A stretch of DNA of 64,000 bases, from NCBI GenBank assembly GCA_963732595.1, contig CAVSZZ010000002.1, positions 2,108,001 to 2,172,000 of the forward strand, read 5' to 3'. Source of the stretch: JAFGXF01 sp963732595 (GTDB lineage: Bacteria > Chloroflexota > Anaerolineae > Anaerolineales > Anaerolineaceae). Below, in pieces: positions 59,992 to 64,000 of this stretch (the stretch's first letter is position 1; the number at the start of each line of letters is the position of its first letter). The notes beneath the pieces are model-generated. The model was not told the origin of the DNA and made no database searches. It worked only from the letters and a program-made list of their open reading frames with translations. A program made the translations under genes and the position numbers.

Positions 59992-60786
59992 TCATGGTGC
60001 AGCTTCGATCGCATTGACCAGCATGCCGATGTATTCCTTCATGGCGTTCGTGGTCTGAGCCAGGCTGGAGGCATTCGGCATGGCGGAGATGACCATCTCC
60101 TGCCAGCTGCCTCCCCACAGGTTGTTCCACACTTCCTGGGTGACGGTGTAATCGACCGGTGCCGGGGTGACATCGATACCGTTGGCGGTGAACAGTCCGA
60201 CTGCGCGCGGCATGTGGATGGCCGAGGTGACCAGGATGACGCGCGAGATGCCCCGCTCCTTCAGTAAGATACTCGAATACAGTGCATCCTCGGCGGTGTT
60301 GGCCGAGCTGGGCTGCATCCAGACCGCGTCTGGCGGGACGCCCAGCATATCGAGCAGCATGGCCATATCCTCCGCCGGGGTGGTCGTGCGCGCATCCAGC
60401 GTGGGGATATTGCCACCGCTGACCAGGATGAAGGAACCCTTGGCTTGTTTGTACAGCTCCGCGGCATAGATCACCCGGTCGCCGGCTGCATTCACCTCGA
60501 CCGTCGGGCGGGGGTACTGCGGCGACTCCGTGCCACCGCCCAGCACCACGATGACATCTGCCGCGGGCATCTCCGGCAGCGGCAGGTATCGCCATTCGAG
60601 CGATTTAACCAGCGTGAGCGCCACGTAGCGGGTCGAACACAACCACAGGATCATGACGGCCAGCACGATGGTGAACGTCTGGGCTTTGGAGCGTTCGCGC
60701 AGGATCAGCACCAGGAGGAGCAGGATCAATGCAAACCCGAGCGGGTAGACGAATAATGGCAGGAATTTTTCGAGAAAAAGGCTCAT
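59992..60786 (-). CDS. YdcF-family (DUF218) membrane protein
   Basis: The 264-residue protein has two N-terminal transmembrane helices (residues ~10-28 and ~36-55) and a DUF218/YdcF domain: DVIVVLGGGTESP, RVIYAAELYKQAKGSFILVSGG, PSSANTAEDALYSSILLKERG, and ILVTSAIHMPRAVGLFTANGIDVTP. Members such as ElyC/SanA affect envelope and peptidoglycan precursor metabolism; the reaction is unknown. The gene follows the deoxynucleoside kinase gene in the same direction. Confidence 0.88.
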   Translation of the reverse strand: MSLFLEKFLPLFVYPLGFALILLLLVLILRERSKAQTFTIVLAVMILWLCSTRYVALTLVKSLEWRYLPLPEMPAADVIVVLGGGTESPQYPRPTVEVNAAGDRVIYAAELYKQAKGSFILVSGGNIPTLDARTTTPAEDMAMLLDMLGVPPDAVWMQPSSANTAEDALYSSILLKERGISRVILVTSAIHMPRAVGLFTANGIDVTPAPVDYTVTQEVWNNLWGGSWQEMVISAMPNASSLAQTTNAMKEYIGMLVNAIEAAP

Positions 60787-60811
60787 AGGGGATTGGTTTG
60801 GTGGTGGTCGA

Positions 60812-61453
60812 TCAGGAGCTGAAGACCATCTCTTCCTTGCCGGCCAATTTATCCTGAATGTACTGCACGACCGTATCCATGTGCTGGGCTTTGTGAACGA
60901 AATCCAGGTCGTCGGTCCTGATGGTCAGGACCGGGCAGACATCGAAGGTGGACATCCACTCGTCGTAATAGCTCTCCAGCAGAGACAGGTATTCGGCGGT
61001 GATGCCGGTCTCGATATTGCGTGCCCGCTGGTGGATGCGCTCCAACAGGACGGGCACCGGTGCGCGCAGGTAGATCAACAGGTCGGGCGGCGGCAGGTTC
61101 CTGACCACCAGTTCGAACAATCGTCGATAAGCCTGGTAGTCGCGCTCGTTCAGGTTGCCAAGGGTGTTGAGCGCGCGAGCGAATATGTAGGCATCTTCAT
61201 ATATGGAGCGGTCGCAGATGGCCGATTGCGGATCGGCTGCCAGGTCCAGATGTTGGTCGGCGCGGTGGCCGAGGAAGTAGATCTGAAGGTGGAAGGCCCA
61301 GGCTTGCATATCCTTGTAGAAATCGGGCAGGTAGGGGTTGTCGACCACCGATTCGAAGGCTGTGCGCCAGCCGAGGCGCTCGCCGATGCGTTCTGTGAGG
61401 GAGGTTTTACCCGCACCGATATTGCCGGCTACCAGGATCAGACGTTTAGTCAC
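60812..61453 (-). CDS. Deoxynucleoside kinase
   Basis: The 213-residue protein has a full Walker A (AGNIGAGKTSL), the ESVVDNPYLPDFYKD substrate helix, the CDRSIYEDAYIFA motif with the DRS element, and a lid region (RIHQRARNIETGI). It phosphorylates deoxynucleosides (dGuo/dAdo/dCyd type) for salvage. Translation starts at GTG 61453 with GGAGAAG upstream. Its promoter probably shares the palindromic ATTATAAT at 61480-61487 with the divergent gene. Confidence 0.9.
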   Translation of the reverse strand: MTKRLILVAGNIGAGKTSLTERIGERLGWRTAFESVVDNPYLPDFYKDMQAWAFHLQIYFLGHRADQHLDLAADPQSAICDRSIYEDAYIFARALNTLGNLNERDYQAYRRLFELVVRNLPPPDLLIYLRAPVPVLLERIHQRARNIETGITAEYLSLLESYYDEWMSTFDVCPVLTIRTDDLDFVHKAQHMDTVVQYIQDKLAGKEEMVFSS

Positions 61454-61479
61454 TTGACTTCTCCATTGGATGAACAGTA

Positions 61480-61487
61480 ATTATAAT
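61480..61487. promoter_or_regulatory. Shared palindromic -10 element of divergent genes
   Basis: ATTATAAT reads TATAAT on both strands. It lies 27 bases from the kinase GTG and about 45 bases from ATG 61533. If both promoters use it, transcription in the two directions would be mutually exclusive. Confidence 0.4.
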
Positions 61488-61532
61488 GTATTGCAGTCCG
61501 CTCTTCAATTTCAATAAACAAGGTGACCATTG

Positions 61533-62189
61533 ATGAAAACCGATAAAAGTATGCAAGCCTTCGAATCTCGCCTGACTGCCGGCCAGCGTAAGACCCTCGA
61601 TAAACTGACCAGTCCGGTCAAGATCCAGGCGTATCTGGATGGCACTCCGTACTCCCCCGAGAATCAGAACCGCAATCCACTGCGGGTGATCCAGGACCGC
61701 CTGGCGCACTGCCTGGACGGCGGCCTGTTCGGGGCGCTGGCGCTGCGCCGGCTGGGCTACCCGCCTTTGATCGTTGACCTGCTGCCCGACCCTGGCATGG
61801 ATGACGACCACGTACTGGCTATTTTCAAGCAGGGGGGCTGCCTGGGGGCGGTGGCCAAGTCCAATTTCGCCGGGCTGCGCTACCGTGAGCCGGTCTACCG
61901 TGATATGCGCGAGCTGGTCATGTCGTACTTTGAGGATTTCTACAATGTGAATGGCTTGCGGACCCTGCGCTATTACACCGTGACGGTCGACTTAAGCCGT
62001 TACGACGCCAATGGCTGGATGTGGTCCGATGCCGGCTGCGATGAGCTCGAGGAAGTGCTCAAGCACCTGCGCAAGTTCCGCTTGATCAGTGCTAAACAGG
62101 CGAAAGCGCTCCATCCCATGGATCCGCTGTCCTACAAGGCCGGCACCCTCGCCACCAACCCGGCCGGGTTATATAAACCGAAAGCTTGA
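61533..62189 (+). CDS. Transglutaminase-like protein, unknown substrate
   Basis: The 218-residue protein has the likely triad layout of the transglutaminase fold: Cys in RLAHCLDGGLFGALALRRLG (near residue 62), His in GMDDDHVLAIFK (near residue 91), and Asp/Asn in VAKSNFAGL. The rest (SYFEDFYNVNGLRTLRYYTVTVDLSRYD, DELEEVLKHLRKF) is alpha/beta. A peptidase or related hydrolase is possible, inferred from motif order only. ATG 61533 has AAGGTG upstream. A palindrome follows the stop. Confidence 0.65.
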   Translation: MKTDKSMQAFESRLTAGQRKTLDKLTSPVKIQAYLDGTPYSPENQNRNPLRVIQDRLAHCLDGGLFGALALRRLGYPPLIVDLLPDPGMDDDHVLAIFKQGGCLGAVAKSNFAGLRYREPVYRDMRELVMSYFEDFYNVNGLRTLRYYTVTVDLSRYDANGWMWSDAGCDELEEVLKHLRKFRLISAKQAKALHPMDPLSYKAGTLATNPAGLYKPKA

Positions 62190-62190
62190 T

Positions 62191-62227
62191 TATCGTAGGG
62201 CGGGATTCATTCCCGCCGCTTTCGATA
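62191..62227 (+). repeat. Palindrome after the transglutaminase-like gene
   Basis: TATCG and CGATA outer arms enclose a GGCGGGA / TCCCGCC stem (62199-62205, 62211-62217) with a five-base loop. It follows the stop codon directly and resembles other TAGGG-type palindromes; it may also terminate transcription. Confidence 0.6.
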
Positions 62228-62307
62228 GCAATTTATCAATGTAATTGATTGCCACGTCGCTTCCTTTGGAAGCTCCTCGCATTGACAAAACAGAGATAAG
62301 GATACCC

Positions 62308-62631
62308 ATGCCTAAACTCAGTCCCCTCTACCAGCGAATTTATGATATCGCCGGCCAGGTACCTTATGGTAAGGTGATCAGCTACGGCCAGATAGCGCGC
62401 ATGGCCGGTTGCGGCCCGCGTGTGGTCGGGTATGCCATGGCTGCATTGAAAAGCGGCAGCCACCCCGACATCCCCTGGCAGCGCGTGATCAACAGTCAGG
62501 GCAAGGTCAGCGTGCACGGCGATGGCGTGGGCAATGCCATGCAGTTCGAATTATTGAAGGGGGAAGGTGTATCCTTTGATGTGGAAGGCCGGGTCAACGA
62601 TCCGACTTGCTGGTGGATGGGGAAGCCTTAG
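62308..62631 (+). CDS. Alkyltransferase-like protein (ATL), non-catalytic MGMT homologue
   Basis: The 107-residue protein matches the C-terminal domain of O6-alkylguanine-DNA methyltransferase: VPYGKVISYGQIARMAGCGPRVVGYAM is the DNA-binding helix pair with the Arg finger. At the active site it reads IPWQRVI, so the Cys of PCHR is Trp. ATL proteins with this change (Atl1, YbaZ) bind alkylated guanine and hand it to nucleotide excision repair. The ATG at 62308 follows ATAAGGA. Confidence 0.92.
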   Translation: MPKLSPLYQRIYDIAGQVPYGKVISYGQIARMAGCGPRVVGYAMAALKSGSHPDIPWQRVINSQGKVSVHGDGVGNAMQFELLKGEGVSFDVEGRVNDPTCWWMGKP

Positions 62632-62642
62632 ATCGATCCGGC

Positions 62643-63338
62643 TCACCAGATCCCGGGAAGCAGACGCCAACGGGTGTGTTGCGTGTATTCCGGGTATCCA
62701 TCCAGTTCAGCCTGCAGCATTTTATCTTCGAGGGACGTTCTCAGGACAAAAAGCCCAACGGTGATCACGCCCGGGATCAAGCCCCAGGAGGAGCCCAGCA
62801 TCAACGCGGTGGTCAGGTTGAAAAGGCTGGCGCCCAGGTAGCCCGGATGCCGGACGATCCGATAGGGGCCAGCGCTGGCAACCTTCTGACCGCGTTCGGG
62901 TTGCAGCCGGGCAGTGACCACGAAGAAGGCATTGGCCCACATGGCCCAGGCGACGATGGCAAAGCCGATGGCCGTGGTACCGGTTGCAATCCACTGCCAG
63001 AGCAAGGGAATTTCTGGCAGCCACCCATACCGGTACTGCAACCCCGAAACGATCCAGATCGCGAGCGGACCATAGCCTGCTGCCAGGCGAACCATGATCT
63101 TATCCCAGGCTTTGACATTCGAACCAAGTTTGGTGCGTTCGATCAACAGGTCCGGATGGCGCGGTGCGACCAGCAGGGCTGTGGCGATATCGAACAGGAG
63201 ATAGAGGGCCAGGTAAACCCAAGCCATGAGCCATTGAATCGTACCGGCTGACAGGAACAGGATGACGCCGAACATGGCTTTTGAGAGAACAGCCTTGATG
63301 ATCCAAGAAAGAATGATCTTGCTAACTGATTGATTCAT
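62643..63338 (-). CDS. Isoprenylcysteine/phospholipid-methyltransferase-like membrane protein (copy 2)
   Basis: The 231-residue polytopic membrane protein has the SAM-binding region SAGPYRIVRHPGYLGASLF (residues ~160-178) and ends YPEYTQHTRWRLLPGIW, close to the tail of copy 1 at 34115-34798. Family members methylate lipids or prenylated substrates. It is convergent with the ATL gene with an 11-base gap. A stretch of 160 bases upstream separates it from the divergent ABC gene. Confidence 0.82.
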   Translation of the reverse strand: MNQSVSKIILSWIIKAVLSKAMFGVILFLSAGTIQWLMAWVYLALYLLFDIATALLVAPRHPDLLIERTKLGSNVKAWDKIMVRLAAGYGPLAIWIVSGLQYRYGWLPEIPLLWQWIATGTTAIGFAIVAWAMWANAFFVVTARLQPERGQKVASAGPYRIVRHPGYLGASLFNLTTALMLGSSWGLIPGVITVGLFVLRTSLEDKMLQAELDGYPEYTQHTRWRLLPGIW

Positions 63339-63481
63339 GTTCTGTTATCGCCTTTCGCACTGTAAGTTGTCATCCAAAGGAGTTTAGGCACTTTGGTATT
63401 CTGATCCCTCAGCGGATGATATTCACGGATTATATCGCACTCACAATCTGGTGATCTCCACGATTTATGGATACCCTGACG

Positions 63482-63487
63482 TATAAT
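63482..63487 (+). promoter_or_regulatory. -10 box of the ABC exporter gene
   Basis: TATAAT ends 12 bases before ATG 63500, so transcription would begin about six bases before the start codon, giving an almost leaderless mRNA. No clear -35 was found. Confidence 0.45.
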
Positions 63488-63499
63488 TACCCTGCCGTT

Positions 63500-64000
63500 A
63501 TGAAACCACATTATCTATGGGAGATGCGCGCCTACTATCGACAGGTGGGCGGGGAGGTGCTGCTTGGCTCGCTTTGCGGGGTGGTGGCGAATGCTGCCGC
63601 CTCCCTCCCGGCGATCCTGCTCGGCAAGGCCATCGATACCGTCCTGGCTTTCGACAAGGGCCAGGCGGACCTGAAAATGGTCACGCTGTCAGCCCTGGCA
63701 TTCCTGGGCGGCTCCCTCTTAACCGAACTGCCGCGCATCGGGCGCCGCTGGTGGGTGCGCACGGCTGCTGCCCGCATCCGTTCCAACTTGCGGGCGGACC
63801 TCATGCGCGGCATACTCGGCCTCCCCATGGAAAAACTGCATGGCATGGCAGTTGGCGACCTGATGGCCCGGGTGATCGGCGATGTGGACGTGGTTGGCCA
63901 GGCTATTCGCATGTTCATGGTGGATGTTTGGGATACCGTTTTATTTTCCATCACCTTGATCGTCACGATGGCGATCTATGATCCGAGTCTGACACTGCTG
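63500..64000 (+). CDS. ABC transporter, membrane domain (3' end outside window)
   Basis: The open frame from ATG 63500 runs off the window after 167 codons. It shows the first helices of an exporter-type ABC transmembrane domain (GSLCGVVANAAASLPAILLGKAID, VRTAAARIRSNLRADLMRGILGLPMEKL..GDLMARVIGDVD), with the coupling region LMRGILGLP and GDLMARV. The nucleotide-binding part is not included. Probably a multidrug or lipid exporter; the substrate is unknown. Confidence 0.87.
   Translation, partial: MKPHYLWEMRAYYRQVGGEVLLGSLCGVVANAAASLPAILLGKAIDTVLAFDKGQADLKMVTLSALAFLGGSLLTELPRIGRRWWVRTAAARIRSNLRADLMRGILGLPMEKLHGMAVGDLMARVIGDVDVVGQAIRMFMVDVWDTVLFSITLIVTMAIYDPSLTLL

Overview
The window looks like a chromosome piece from a Chloroflexota bacterium, most likely class Anaerolineae. 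This is an inference from gene content: a fused SHMT–GcvT protein, an FHA/FHA/SEDS cell-wall cluster, very large secreted delta-60/kelch/PKD repeat proteins, a cyclic-glucan synthase and many small membrane proteins of unknown function. Most of the DNA is moderately GC-rich. Two stretches are strikingly AT-rich (about 34.8–35.2 kb and 38.5–40.1 kb). I saw no rRNA, tRNA, CRISPR array or transposase gene.

Layout. 0–4.3 kb: a Lys-rich C-terminal tail, an MBL-fold hydrolase, an HNH nuclease, a chromate transporter, a diguanylate cyclase and a kinase-like protein. 4.4–10.9 kb: one secreted protein of about 2,170 residues. 11.2–12.3 kb: a nucleotidyltransferase and a broken membrane protein. 12.4–21.9 kb: a cyclic beta-1,2-glucan synthase with a universal stress protein. 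22.3–27.6 kb: cation transporters (CDF, MgtA) and small envelope proteins. 27.8–31.2 kb: a PLD-family protein, a decayed higBA module and small proteins. 31.3–33.8 kb: a second, much interrupted delta-60 protein. 34–40 kb: an accessory region with a papain/C39-like peptidase cluster, gene remnants, palindromes and an AT-rich HEPN cassette. 40–64 kb: housekeeping genes. These are tyrS; the operon fhaA–fhaB–mtnP–SEDS/PBP; a PHP protein; secG; an oligopeptide-binding protein; a cobalamin adenosyltransferase; an aminotransferase; glyA–gcvT; an ECF sigma/anti-sigma/bactofilin-like/DUF4097-like operon; YdcF; a deoxynucleoside kinase; an alkyltransferase-like protein; a methyltransferase; and the start of an ABC exporter.

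Two points affect the whole annotation. First, at least ten genes, including the essential tyrS, are interrupted by reading-frame shifts. Nearly all are a net +1 (one extra base), and removing that base restores a family-like protein. This suggests insertion-type sequence error more than gene decay, although the higBA and fpg remnants are truly degenerate. I give the joined coordinates for these genes. Second, the cell-wall cluster copies the order of the actinobacterial fhaA–fhaB–(pstP)–rodA–pbpA locus, but the SEDS polymerase is fused to a transpeptidase domain that has lost its catalytic motifs.

The best candidates for something undescribed are this SEDS–pseudo-transpeptidase fusion, the AT-rich cassette of two tiny HTH proteins with a HEPN protein, and the nested PKD/kelch architecture of the giant secreted protein.
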